This document shows positions 31,943-42,211 of a stretch of DNA of 64,000 nt, piece after piece. The translations under genes were made by a program, and so were the position numbers. This DNA is from Steinernema hermaphroditum (lineage: Eukaryota > Nematoda > Chromadorea > Rhabditida > Steinernematidae), in NCBI GenBank assembly GCA_030435675.1, contig CM059621.1, positions 13,516,001 to 13,580,000 on the forward strand. The letters are read 5' to 3'. The first letter of the stretch is position 1; every line of letters begins with the position of its first letter. The notes beneath the pieces were generated by a model. It ran no database searches and was not told where the DNA came from. It worked only from the letters and a program-made list of their open reading frames with translations.

Positions 31943-32107
31943 ATGGCCCGACTCGTCCTCTTCGCCCTCTTTCTCCTCTTCCTCTCCGTCGCTTACTCGG
32001 TACCGTAACTTTCAGACTCAGCAGCTGCAAGAGGTGGTTTCCAGTGTGCACCCAACGCCCAACACCCCCAGACAGAACAAGGGAAACGTCATTCCTTCCA
32101 CGACTGA
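31943..32107 (+). pseudogene. Broken copy of the KRDYVYGK peptide precursor (copy A)
   Basis: Compared with the intact copy at 45163, exon 1 (31943-31999, signal peptide MARLVLFALFLLFLSVAYS) and the 45-nt intron are kept. Exon 2 from 32045 then has a 7-nt insertion (GCCCAAC-type), so translation stops at 32107. Further on, a deletion of about 70 nt removes the segment that codes the KR-DYVYGK end. The remaining sequence cannot make the processed peptide. Confidence 0.75.
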
Positions 32108-32467
32108 ACCTCCGAAGAAGGAGTCCACCCAACGAGAACCTATGGGAAGTAGTTCCATGATGTAGTCTTGAAATAAGTTTGTTAGTTCCACATGAATTTA
32201 CACAGAGTCAAATGTCTTTCCAAAATCTGGGATGCTGTCCGCTCTGAATCAAGATTCTGTTTTCTAATCGTGCAAAATTTTGAGAGATTTTCCTGATACT
32301 ACTTGAACATTTTTGAGTTTTTGTGATAAATGAATTTTTTCTGTTTTTCAAAATTGGATACTTTCAACAATTTTTGATGGAATCACTCAACAATAGCACT
32401 TCTGATCTGATATTTTAGACATAATATTCCATTTTATTTTGTATTATTTGTTGTGATTTATACTGCG

Positions 32468-33026
32468 GCAGAACTTCTTACCCTCTTCAGTGTTTACAAT
32501 AAAAGGGTGGTTAATTAATACAGAACTGTTTTAGGGAATGCTCCTGGCCTGAATAAGCTGTTTATAATTCATTCGCATAAGCATTGATAAGATAAGAATT
32601 ATTTTCCGTAGACGTATCCTGGATCGCGAGTGGGATCGTAGTCGTAGTCCTCTTGTCGGCGCGCTCGGCTTAGACCGGAAAGCCCGGCTTGTCCAGATTC
32701 GGCCTTCGAGTCGAACTGAAATCATGTGGATTCTACAGTCAGAGTCGGGCCTTCGAACTGACCACTTGAGCCGAGGCGAAGACGGCGAGGAGAAGAAGGA
32801 TGACGAAGTGGAGGAGACGGACCATGGTGGGAGGCGGTGTGAGTCGCCGTCTGTGGAATCACTTTTATATCTATCGGAACGGCTAATTCGAGCTCTTCCT
32901 CGAATAGTTCTATTGTAATTTTGACATTTGATCCAAAAAAGTCTCCGCTGACGGACGGGGATGACGGGCACTGTAGTTCCGTGTTTGCACTTTTGACAAA
33001 GCTGTTATTCTTCCGCCTTCTCATCG
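32468..33026 (-). repeat. Right arm of the ~550-bp inverted repeat
   Basis: Reverse complement of 28826-29372, nearly identical by eye across promoter, gene and 3' flank. The interval 32108-32467 just before it is AT-rich, with nothing else recognised. Confidence 0.9.
32599..32825 (-). CDS. Secreted peptide precursor, inverted copy (..GYVYGK)
   Basis: Exons 32825-32763 and 32715-32599, 59 aa. It is the inverted twin of the gene at 29020. The signal peptide differs at two residues by eye (MVRLLHFVILLLLAVFASA), and the processed region RARR-QEDYDYD..GYVYGK is the same. The reading frame, splice sites and TATA box are all intact, so both copies are probably functional, or the duplication is recent. 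Confidence 0.75.
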
Positions 33027-33727
33027 CATCGAATGTTTCACTTGTATTTTGGAGCTCAATGAACGAAGCCACGCATTTTAACAGTTTAACAGACCTCTTT
33101 TTCAATTGATCGGATACGGTGCACGTTATCCCTGCGTTACTTTCAAGATCCATATTGCGATAGTCGCCACTTGGACGGACCTTTGTTTTGATCACACTGG
33201 GACAAGTAACATCCATGATATTGGCAATTTTCGACCCATCTTTACTACCTTCTTTTACGATCCACTCGGAGTCGGCCTTTCCCCAAGGAGTGCACTCCAA
33301 ACTCATCACGGGACTAATTGAGCGCTCCGTTCACACATCGCCTCTCCATTTTGTGCATAATTTATGAGCGTCGCGGGGGAGCGTCCGTTGCCAAAAAGCA
33401 AAAAAATCGCCAAATCGTCGCCGTCGTCGATTTGGCCTTTTTGTTTATGATCGCCGTCGCCACTTCCTTCCGCCCCATCTGCTCCGAACTTGCTAATTTC
33501 CCCTCGGGGCGTGTTGTCGGCTTGCGCAGGACCACACACCGCAGCGCATAACCTATTCCAGCAGGGCCCGAGGCGAGGATGGGTCGGTCGGTGACATTTG
33601 GGCCGACATCGTCTTGGAAACGCGGCATTGCCTTCGAGGGGCGTAATTGCGCCGTCCGCGGATGATCGATGCCGGATTCTGGAGTCAGAAGTGTTTCAGA
33701 GGACCGCCACTAGGACGCGATGTGCCG
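33027..33727. other. Flank with one long unassigned frame
   Basis: An open minus-strand frame of about 194 aa from the ATG at 33306 runs through this flank and antisense-free into the promoter and first exon of the 32825 gene. It starts MSLECTPWGKADSEW. It may be a relic of an older gene fused to the duplicated block, since part of it resembles 28395-28460. No function is assigned. Confidence 0.35.
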
Positions 33728-34041
33728 ATGTGGACGGCCGCGATGGTAGGCGTTCTGGCGTTCGTCGTGACCCTCGAAGCGGCGCCGATGAGGCTTCTTG
33801 TCGCCGACTCTTCCAAGGCGTTGGAGTCGAGGAGGAAGGTCGAAGAAGGTGAGCTTTGGGACCCTTCGCTATATCGCTGTAAGAGACATTAGAAAATAAG
33901 GGAACAGAAGCCCGGGAACCTTTTCACTTTCAGCGGCTATAATACAAAGAAATCGGTTCATTTATTTTACTCATTCCCCATATCAAGTTTTTATTCAATT
34001 TTTCAGTTTGCAAGCTCTCCTCATACGGTAAACGTTGTTGA
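33728..34041 (+). CDS. Possible small secreted peptide precursor
   Basis: Exon 1 (33728-33848) encodes a signal peptide (MWTAAMVGVLAFVVTLEAAP), then LLVADSSKALESRRKVEE, and ends at a GTGAGC donor. Two consensus acceptors follow. Using TTTTTCAG at 34006 gives exon 2 (34007-34041) and a 51-aa product ending VCKLSSYGKRC, where two cysteines could close a ring around a GKR site. Using the acceptor at 33933 gives a longer, less gene-like end. Exon 1 is fairly convincing, but the 3' end is uncertain. Confidence 0.45.
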
Positions 34042-36619
34042 TATAAACGAATTTTAGAAGAATTCGAGTGGCGCGTCATTGGTGGGCACCATCCTAAGGG
34101 AGTTTAATATCATCTTGAACTTCTTTTATTCGTAGAATCATATCCTGGGACACACCCTTAATGAATGCAGTGCTGTCGATCTACCTTGGACCATTTTCTT
34201 AGTGATCTTGTTCCGTCGCCTGGCTTTCCGACAGGCCCATTCTTTGAGCCTTGTCGGCCATTTCTCGAGCGACTCTTGGCGACCTTCTAACCGTACTTTT
34301 TTGCCAATTTGCCGTGCCAAATCATTGACCTCAGAGTATTTCAAAGATGGTGACTGGAATTAGTTCAAAAATAGGACATTTTTTAGGAACTTTCACAATT
34401 TTTTCACCGCTCCACGTGCTGCTCCTTCTGGGTTATTCTTCTGACTCCGTCCAACGTCACTCTTTTCCAAGCACGTAAACACCGTACACGGAAACGATTT
34501 ACGCATTTCCAATTTCAAACTTCATTTCACTCAACTAAAGTTGGCACCTATGACGAGGGACGAAAACGCCTGGATTTGGAAGCAGATGAAACATGTCATC
34601 ACACGAGGAAATATTTACGATGTGATTGATGAGATTCTGTGGAATTATCCGAAATTGTTTCCTCTTCGGTGACTGACTATGTGGCGAGGAATGAGTAAGG
34701 TACGACCAGACTAAAAGTGTATATATGTTCTGTATCCACTCAAAAAGGTCATTTCAAAATTGCTCTTCAAAGTGAATTTTTGTGTTTTTGCTCTGTTGGT
34801 GGAGTGTTCTGTTTTGAGTGGTGGACACAACAACTGCGGAAACAATTTATGCATCTGGAGTTTCTGGTTGAATTCACTGGTTTACCACTTCTTTAAAATG
34901 CTCCACAAACAAGCGACTATCAAAGAGCAGGCACAATTCAGGACACGTCACTTCTATGCTCTCAGAATTGCATAACAGCTAGTCGGTTCTTCTATTTTTG
35001 CATAGGTGATGTCACACTAAATTCATCGATTCTTGAAAGCGGATTGGCGCCTTCCTATATGGCGTACCTCTTTACCGCTCCTTTAAAATGCTCCACAAAC
35101 AAGAGACTATCAAAGATTAGGCACAATAACAGAATAAACACAGATCTCGGCTCGTATCTCATCCTCCAATGTAGACGGTAATTAACAAAACGGAATTGTA
35201 ATTGTAATTTGCAAAGAGGGCTACGGTTGCTCATTATTTTCCTTTGATTTTCTCGAGCTTGCATCCCAGGGGTGGGCAAAAGGTGGGTCGATTGTGGTCC
35301 CGCAACGAAATCCCTGAATTCGCAATGTAAGCGACGGTCGCGTGGGAGTGTAAAATACGGTGGATTTGTGGGCAGTTTACAGTAAAAATGGCCTTTTTTC
35401 TCGGCTGGGGCAGATATCAAGGGGTCTACCCGACAGTACGTGGCTTGATAAACGATCATATTGCAAAACATAAGGCAAAATGACGATTTTTCCACAAAAG
35501 TCAGGCTTTTAGGCCAAAAACCGGCAATGAAACATAGTAATTTCGATGTACTGCTGCATAGAGCTAGGCAAGCTCTATCGATTAGACCCTACTTTACTCC
35601 CCCCCCCCAGCCAAGGAAAATGAGGTAAACTGGCCAATTTTGCAATTCTACCGTATGTTCCTGCCATTGAGGGATATCGTTGCGGGACCACATTTACTTA
35701 TTTTCAGTTTTTGTCCAATTTCTGTAATGACCATCACGTCTTTTCTCTGCAGCATCTTCTAGAGGCGGAAAATCCACATTCAAAACTTGTGGGGTTAAGA
35801 AACCTATGAAGGATTTCCAGCAAAAGTCAGCTTCTTAGGCGAAATCCGCCAATGAAACATAGTAATTTCGATGCACTGTTACATAGAGCTAGGCGAGCTC
35901 TATCGATTAGACCCCTATTTACCCCCCCCCCCCCAGCTGAGAAAAATGGGGTAAAGAGGTCATTTTATGTAAATCTACCGTAGTTTCCTGCCATTGAGGG
36001 AGATCGTTGCGGGACCACACGCTAAACCTCCTACTTCACTTCAATGTTTTGACCCATACCTGTAATGATGATCGCGTATTTTTTTCGCGGCATCTTGTAG
36101 GCAAGCCCACTTCACTATGACTTTACCCCCCCCCCCCCCGCCCCACTTTACTCCACGCCCGGGGTCCTAAAACTATGTTTTATTAAGACCGTGGTTCTTA
36201 AAACGACCTGTTGGCGCATCCTTGTAATGAGGATCACCTGTTTTCTGTGCAGCATCTTGTAGAGGAGGAAAATTCACTAGGACTTTACCCGGTTTCCTCC
36301 TGTTGTGATGCTGGGTGCACACGACCAGTCCTTTACTCGAGGCACACACGAATGACCAGTGATATAAGGGAACTGAGTACCAAATGTCTACCAAAGGCCC
36401 TCAGTACCTCCCGTGCACGAAGGCATTTACTCCAGCTTATCTTGTCCTGCGATATCCTGCAAAATCTGCGCCTAATTTATCGCCACACTTCATTCTTGAT
36501 ATCTGACGTTGTCCTCCAATAAAACCCTTTCATGGGGCGCCAATCCAAGCATGACATACCCTGTGGACTCATCGATTTTCATAAAATTCTGGTTCCGTTG
36601 TGAAGATCGTCGATTGCAG
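34042..36619. other. Repeat-rich, gene-poor interval
   Basis: No gene is supported. From about 35270 the sequence is built from related repeats with poly-C tracts (35599-35608, 35922-35934, 36127-36139). The block GTGGTCCCGCAACGA at 35294 is the inverse of TCGTTGCGGGACCAC at 35683 and 36006. A shared stretch TAAAATGCTCCACAAACAAG occurs at 34894 and 35083. Confidence 0.5.
35497..36140. repeat. ~325-bp tandem repeat with poly-C tracts
   Basis: Two adjacent units share, in order, AATGAAACATAGTAATTTCGATG, GAGCTAGGC..GCTCTATCGATTAGACC, a C10-C13 run, TTCCTGCCATTGAGGGA and CGTTGCGGGACCACA. The GAGCTAGGC motifs are 325 bp apart. A third, shortened unit follows to about 36240. Confidence 0.8.
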
Positions 36620-36879
36620 GTCGAAGATTACTCAGTCGGCCTCGGCGAAGCGTGGAGCGATACACGATTTGGGAAATAATTCATAAGCGCTTTCGGGACC
36701 CTCTGGCCAACAAAAAGAAGGACATCATCTGGTCGCCGGAGTCGAAGTACCACCCCGAGTTCGGGAGGATTGTGGACAGCGTCGGTGACGACAAAGACCG
36801 GTATGTTGGCTTCATGGGGATTCACAAGAAGAGATACCATCTTGTGGACTTAATTCCACGCCATTCACTCACATCGTAA
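36620..36879 (+). CDS. Orphan coding-like exon, gene unrecognised
   Basis: After a GATTGCAG acceptor, an open frame of about 86 codons runs to the TAA at 36877-36879 with C/G-ending codons like real genes here. It contains VERYTIWEIIHKRFRDPL, KKKDIIWSPESKYHPEFG and RYVGFMGIHKKRYHLVDL. No ATG near the 5' end and no upstream exon are found among the repeats. It is probably the last exon of a decayed or rearranged gene. The family is not recognised. Confidence 0.4.
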
Positions 36880-38452
36880 AGATACCCCTTTTATGGACCC
36901 TTTCCAAGTGGAAAAGCATGGCGGCTACCCTAATTTTCCAAGTCTAATGAGCTGCACTTAATTACATCCCAAAATGCACTTTGGGACGGGAACTTCCAAG
37001 AGTACTGCTCATCCTCTGGGGATGGTCCCGACCCGATGGGAGACACCTTTATCGATCGGTTCCGTCGAGTGGATAATTGTGACTTCAGGCGGATGCACTT
37101 ATGACATGTTATCCATAATAAAGTGACGGGAAAGTCAATCGGACCAGGGTGCAGAGAGTGGATTAGCAGCTGGCTGTCTTTGATATCTTTGCAAGGTGGG
37201 GGTGGACGATACGAGATGTTGCTAGACGTCTTCAAACAGCTAATCTCGCGGCAAAATTCAAAGTACGAGTGTATCGCAACCAGTTGGCGAGGTGAAATGT
37301 CACGGCGCATCACAGACTGTAATTATCGCCGCTACTTTTTGTGCTAACGACTATTTTTATGTGATATGCAAACGTGGCCGTAGTCGTTGTTTATTCTTTG
37401 GGCCTATATGGTACGCACCGGCGATAATAAGCTCTCTTGGATAGGGAATAAGAAGTTCACTGATAAATAAGACATAAGCTTAAAATCCTTCTGGGAGCCG
37501 GGGCGATCATTGCAGGCAACATGGAAGGCCAACTTCAGGTCCGACCGATCGCTGGGAACACAAATGAAAGACCGTTTATGTTCTTATGTGAGAGAAATGG
37601 AGCTCTTATGGGCGCTCTTAACCTGATGACTAAAAGTACAGAAAGACAACTAATAATGAGAAAGGAAGTGCTTAGAATAAAGATCAAAAGTGATCAGAGA
37701 TTTATTGTACATTGTGTAGCATAAATATGTACAGAACGAACAACTTAAAATAACGCTAATTCTAAAATGTTTTTCCATCTCGTGGCCAGGAGGTTCTCCG
37801 CCATTTCGTCACTCATAGGTGGCTTCTTCTATGTTATGCACTCTGGTTCAGATGAACAAGCACATAAGCAGGGAATGACCATTCAATGCAGATAAAACTG
37901 CGTCAATTTGATAGTGCATTTGTGAGACGATTAGATACTGTTGCAGACTGCAGAAAGAGGTGTCCCTGGCAAAACTCTCACTGAATCCGATTCCGGGAAT
38001 TCGAGTAGTCCGAAACGGAAAACCGTGAGCTCAAGAGTTTAAGAGTAAGACACACAGGGACACAACAATAATTCTCCACCTACAGACACAAAGTTCGGTA
38101 ACGGTCTGCAAGACTGACGCTGCAGGTAATGGCAATCATTTTGTCAGACAGCCCTGTGTCGGCGCACCGATCTCTACAATAAAAATGACTGCAGTCTGCT
38201 GTGGTTTAAGCTTGAAAGTTTAAAACACAGAGATCAAACAGAGACAAAGAGGCCGATTACGCACCTTAAATAAGGAACGATCGAACCAAAAAAAATTTGT
38301 TTAACAACAAAAGCCGGTTTTTAACTATCCATACGTATATTTATTTTGGCAACTGACCATCTTCGGAGAGCTGCCAATATCTATGTACATCTCAGTTTTC
38401 TCATGCCACATCTACTTGCCCCTCTTCCAGGGTGTCCGTCTACTCGCTGTAC
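36880..38452. other. Intergenic with dispersed repeats
   Basis: No gene is supported. The end of 37490-37580 (CGATCGCTGGGAACACAAATGAAAG) recurs at 43545-43570. The segment 37935-38190 is rich in AGAC/GTCT and shares GCAATCATTTTGTCAG with 804-819. Confidence 0.45.
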
Positions 38453-38671
38453 ATGTCGTTTGGGATCCTCGGCTTCGTCATCACCTTCATCGTGTACACC
38501 TACCTACAGTACCTTATCGCATCGCGGCGCCTCCGGCAACGCTCCCAGGAGCACCACATCGAGATGCTCGTCAAGCGGTCGGCCTTCTTGCTGGCGACTT
38601 CGGGCCGCGAAGCGCCCGCGCTCAAACGCCGTGCCTCCATCCTGAACCTGTTCAAGCAGTTCCGTCTGTGA
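38453..38671 (+). CDS. Small single-pass membrane protein (72 aa)
   Basis: The exon follows a CTCTTCCAG acceptor ending at 38430. The first ATG after it (38453) gives 72 aa starting MSFGILGFVITFIVYTYLQY, an N-terminal TM segment, then a basic Arg-rich tail ending ILNLFKQFRL. Without a visible upstream coding exon the acceptor is probably for a spliced leader; the frame is open upstream as well (VSVYSLY). The next gene starts 99 nt after its stop on the same strand, typical of nematode operon spacing. Confidence 0.55.
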   Translation: MSFGILGFVITFIVYTYLQYLIASRRLRQRSQEHHIEMLVKRSAFLLATSGREAPALKRRASILNLFKQFRL

Positions 38672-38770
38672 CCCTTTTGATGAGACTGTCGTTAGCGAAA
38701 GTAAAAACGCGATGACCCACTTCGATGCGTACTTAGAGGTCGACGGGGACGCCAAGAGAAAGTGGCCGGG

Positions 38771-40243
38771 ATGAAGAAGATCTGTCTCCTCGGGGCGATC
38801 GTCCTGGCGACGGTGCTGGCCATCGTAGTGGGAGTCGCCTTCCGTGGCTCCCTCGAGACGGAGAGTTTGGACTTCGATAACGGCCAGGTGACGCTTGAGC
38901 TCGACTCGGCGGAGGTTAGAGGGGCGCGGAATGGGTCGGAGGGTGGCGCGAAGAGTGCGAAATCCGAGATGGCGACGAATGGATTCGGAGATCCGAAACT
39001 CATCGACACCGTCCACGGTACAAGAATGAGGGGTAAGTGAGATCTGGTGTAGTTGAAGTGCTGACTTGCTAGATCTGCCCACCGAACGGACGACGACCGA
39101 GACGACTGAGTCGGATCTGCTCTATCAAAGTGAAGACGGTAGGTGAAAAAGAAGCTACGTGCCCACATCTAACGTTTTGTATAGAGACGGTCTCGTGGCC
39201 CCACTCATTTTACGGGATAAAGCCAACGTCATATATCGTACATGTGAAGTGTTATTTGAAAGTCGCGTGAATGAAGAGATGAGTTTGATCCTGCCAATCT
39301 TTCTTGTTTCCTAGGGAACGCAGCTTTCGGACCAAATATCGGTTTCAGTTGCTTTTTCTAGAACATCATCCCCCAAATGCTTTTTCTTGTTCTCTTTGGG
39401 AAATCTGTATTCATCGCTTTTGGAGAATCACTTAGCTCACAAGACGGCCGAGTAAAATAACACTCATTGAGTGGTTCCGAGCACATTCCTAGGAACGTTC
39501 TTGAACACTGCCTGATGACAACATATTTCCTCAGTTTCACACACAAAACAACAGATCGATTTGAAGGTTACGAAGTCAGTTCTAAAATCTCCACAAATGT
39601 TTCTGTGCTTACAAAAGATTTGTATTGTGCTTTAGCTAACGATCATTGCTCAATAGTTAGATTTTGAGCACTTAGAAGCTTTTCGGTCTTGATCTCGAAA
39701 TTTCTAAGACGATCGCCAAAGTCATGTACACGATCGGCCCTAAGTTGCCGCAAAGATCTGATGTCCAATAGGTGTCTTCAGGTAGCACTCTTCGCGTGAA
39801 AGGACATCGATCACGGGCGAAGATTCGTCCCCGTCCATCAACGCCAGCCCCTATCGAAAGCCCACCCACCGTGCCAGAAGAAAAAATGTACGAGAAAGTG
39901 GGGAAACCGGAGTTCGTCGAAATTCCGAACGAGGACGATGGCCGAGATGGTGAGGACCTCCTTGTCCGTGCTCCATCTAACTCCTTCTTCAGTTCTGCCG
40001 AAATCGGTGCAGAGGACCGTGAAGCGGAAGTACGAACCTTCGGAGTATCAGGACGAAGAAGACGAGGAGAACGTGGACATCCCATCGAAGCTCACCAGCG
40101 TGGAGATCAAGAACGGAGAAAAGAAGAGAATCCGACAGAAGAGGGACGTAGATGAAGATTGGGAGTACATCGACAGTGGAATCGACATGGACCTTTTGGT
40201 GGCCAATGTAGAGGAGCTGCAGAAAAACGCGACTGTCGTGTGA
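38771..40243 (+). CDS. Type II single-pass membrane protein, acidic
   Basis: Exons 38771-39032, 39073-39138, 39782-39949 and 39993-40243, 248 aa, all in phase. After a short start comes one TM helix (ICLLGAIVLATVLAIVVGVA). The rest is an unstructured, charged region with TTTETTESDLLYQSEDG, RPSTPAPIESPPTVPEE and YQDEEDEENVDIP. It contains QKRDVDEDWEYIDSG, with an exposed KR that could be a cleavage site, and ends NATVV. No family is recognised. Intron 2 is 643 nt. It may be the second gene of an operon with the 38453 gene. Confidence 0.6.
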
Positions 40244-40597
40244 AGCACGTTGAGATTATAGATTACAGGAGAATTGTAAAAAATATTATAGAATCAGTGA
40301 ACTTCGGTTGTCACGCGCAGATTAATAGACTGTAGTCTTAGATTTGTTATTTATTACGTCTTATTTATTTTGAGTAAAAAAGCAGAAAGCGAATCTTCGT
40401 ATTCGATGAAGCCGCTTGGATCCGAGCTATAGGTTTTGATGATGTCGCCAACGTGAACTCATTACCGGTTCTCCCCACACTGGTGCCCAGGAAATTGATC
40501 CGATTTTTTGGGTGTGAACGCGGAAGGTGTGACTCCGCGACCTTTCAGTCCCATCAGCCTGCCACAGGGACCAAAACTGCTTCATTCATCAACGGCG

Positions 40598-41461
40598 ATG
40601 GACCGGATCTCCGCGTTCTTCATCGAGAACGTCATCTCATTCTTGTCGTGCGCCGATGCCCTGGCCTGTTCCCACTTGTCGACCTACTGGGGAAGGCTAG
40701 GTATTAAATACGCCGGCCTGAAGCGGATCAAGCTTGTCTTCGCTCTTCCAGAAGGTCCATATGGCCAAGAAAGTGTCTACTGTTCGGCGAACGGTCACCG
40801 CTTTGACTTCGGCTTTTTCCAGGTAAGATACATCGTTTCCAGCGTCACCGTAAGCAAGAACATCGGTCTCGACGCGATTGGCCGTTCTTTCAAAGACCTC
40901 AACATGTCCGAAATCGAACGACTCGTCGAACACATAAAAAAATCGACTGGGCCGACCTCTTTGTGCCTCGACGGGGAGATTCCCAACCATCCGCTTTTCG
41001 ATAAGTTGCTCTGCAGCCTCAAGTGGGTGACGTCGGTCGCCTCGCGCAATCGGGCTCCCGTGCCGACGGAGCAGATACAAAGACTTCGCTGGACAGAGAC
41101 TCTGGAGACTCTAGAGATCGACCACATCCAGGAAGAAGACGCGGTTCTGCAGAAGATCGTTTCAAGTGTCTCCTCTTCGTCGAGAGTCAAGAAGATCAAA
41201 CTCAACGTGTCCAGAAGCATTCCCGGACTGCAGAGACAGATCCTGTCGATTCTGCTTTGCGGGTGGATCAGGAACAGGCGCACGGGATGTGGACTGCGCA
41301 TCTACTATGACCACAACACGCATCTACAGGAAGTGCTGGATGGATTGAAGGTGAAGAAGGAACATGACTTTGTCGTGCATGAGGGCCGACGTCTTCGTGT
41401 GGAGGAGACCCACAGTAACAGCTATCACTATATGATCCACTTCACTGTCGCCGAGCGCTAA
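40598..41461 (+). CDS. F-box-like family protein
   Basis: A single-exon gene of 287 aa. The N-terminus MDRISAFFIENVISFLSCAD has the spacing of the MDxVPxxFxExVxxLL family start and resembles a short F-box helix. The remainder (for example GFFQVRYIVSSVTV, LVEHIKKSTGPTSLCLDG, VHEGRRLRVEETHS) looks like the divergent substrate-binding half of such proteins. If it is an F-box protein it would link SKP1-cullin ligases to a target; that is inferred. This copy has an intact frame, unlike those at 7.1 and 11.9 kb. AATAAA is at 41517-41522. The preceding 40244-40597 shows nothing else. Confidence 0.6.
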   Translation: MDRISAFFIENVISFLSCADALACSHLSTYWGRLGIKYAGLKRIKLVFALPEGPYGQESVYCSANGHRFDFGFFQVRYIVSSVTVSKNIGLDAIGRSFKDLNMSEIERLVEHIKKSTGPTSLCLDGEIPNHPLFDKLLCSLKWVTSVASRNRAPVPTEQIQRLRWTETLETLEIDHIQEEDAVLQKIVSSVSSSSRVKKIKLNVSRSIPGLQRQILSILLCGWIRNRRTGCGLRIYYDHNTHLQEVLDGLKVKKEHDFVVHEGRRLRVEETHSNSYHYMIHFTVAER

Positions 41462-42211
41462 AACCGTGGATTGCGCTTTCGAAATGCTCTATTCGTTGAA
41501 GTAATGCTGGTGTCACAATAAACTGTGAACTATGAGTTTCTTGTATGTTCTAGGCTCGCCCCCCTTAGCACTGGGCTGGGAAGTTGAACTGGATTCCCAA
41601 AAAGTCCGACTACCCGAGACGTTATACTTCCAAGTTGAAGCTCCACTTTGAGCTGAGAGATTCTTGTTTGCTGTTTTTATAGTACTCTCTTCGCTCTATG
41701 TTACTGTCACATGTGTTCATCTACATATGACGATATCAAAGGAAGCCACTGTAAATGAGATAAAGAGGTCGAAAAGTGGACCAAAACATTTTTCGAATCC
41801 AAACCTCGGATTTTATATGAACACGGCATCCATCTTCTGGCCACAAAGTGGGTTACTGTTGTGCAAGCTGATAGTAATTATGATGAGTGAAATACCAGTT
41901 GTTATGGAAATAAAAGTTTCATTTTGTAATCCGCCTTCCCAAGCCAATGAATCGCTTGCTAGTCATGGTAGGTTCCCTTCACATGCCCCATTGTTGTCAT
42001 TTCGTCATCGTCACCCTTTGTGGCCCTCTTCCATCTGACCGTCTGACAAACAGCCTCCGAGGGCCGCCAGGTCGGCGACTGTGTCTTCAGCTGCGCGCCC
42101 TGGCGGATCCCCCCGAAAGGCAAACAGAGGGCGCCGGCGATTCCGATCCCGGATCGGCGTTTGATTAATCGCTCGTGTCATGAGAGTTGTCGTATAGCTC
42201 CGTCCACCTGG
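41462..42211. other. Intergenic / 5' flank of the SEA-like gene
   Basis: No gene is supported. A GC-rich stretch (42050-42170) and a possible short exon (ATGAATCGCTTGCTAGTCATG with GTAGGT at 41947) could belong to the 5' end of the next gene, but phase and product are unclear. Confidence 0.4.

Noticed and set aside
32722..33306. A 194-aa gene overlapping the 32.8-kb peptide gene
   Set aside because: It ends inside the peptide gene's first intron and lacks splice or promoter signals; kept only as a note on the flank.
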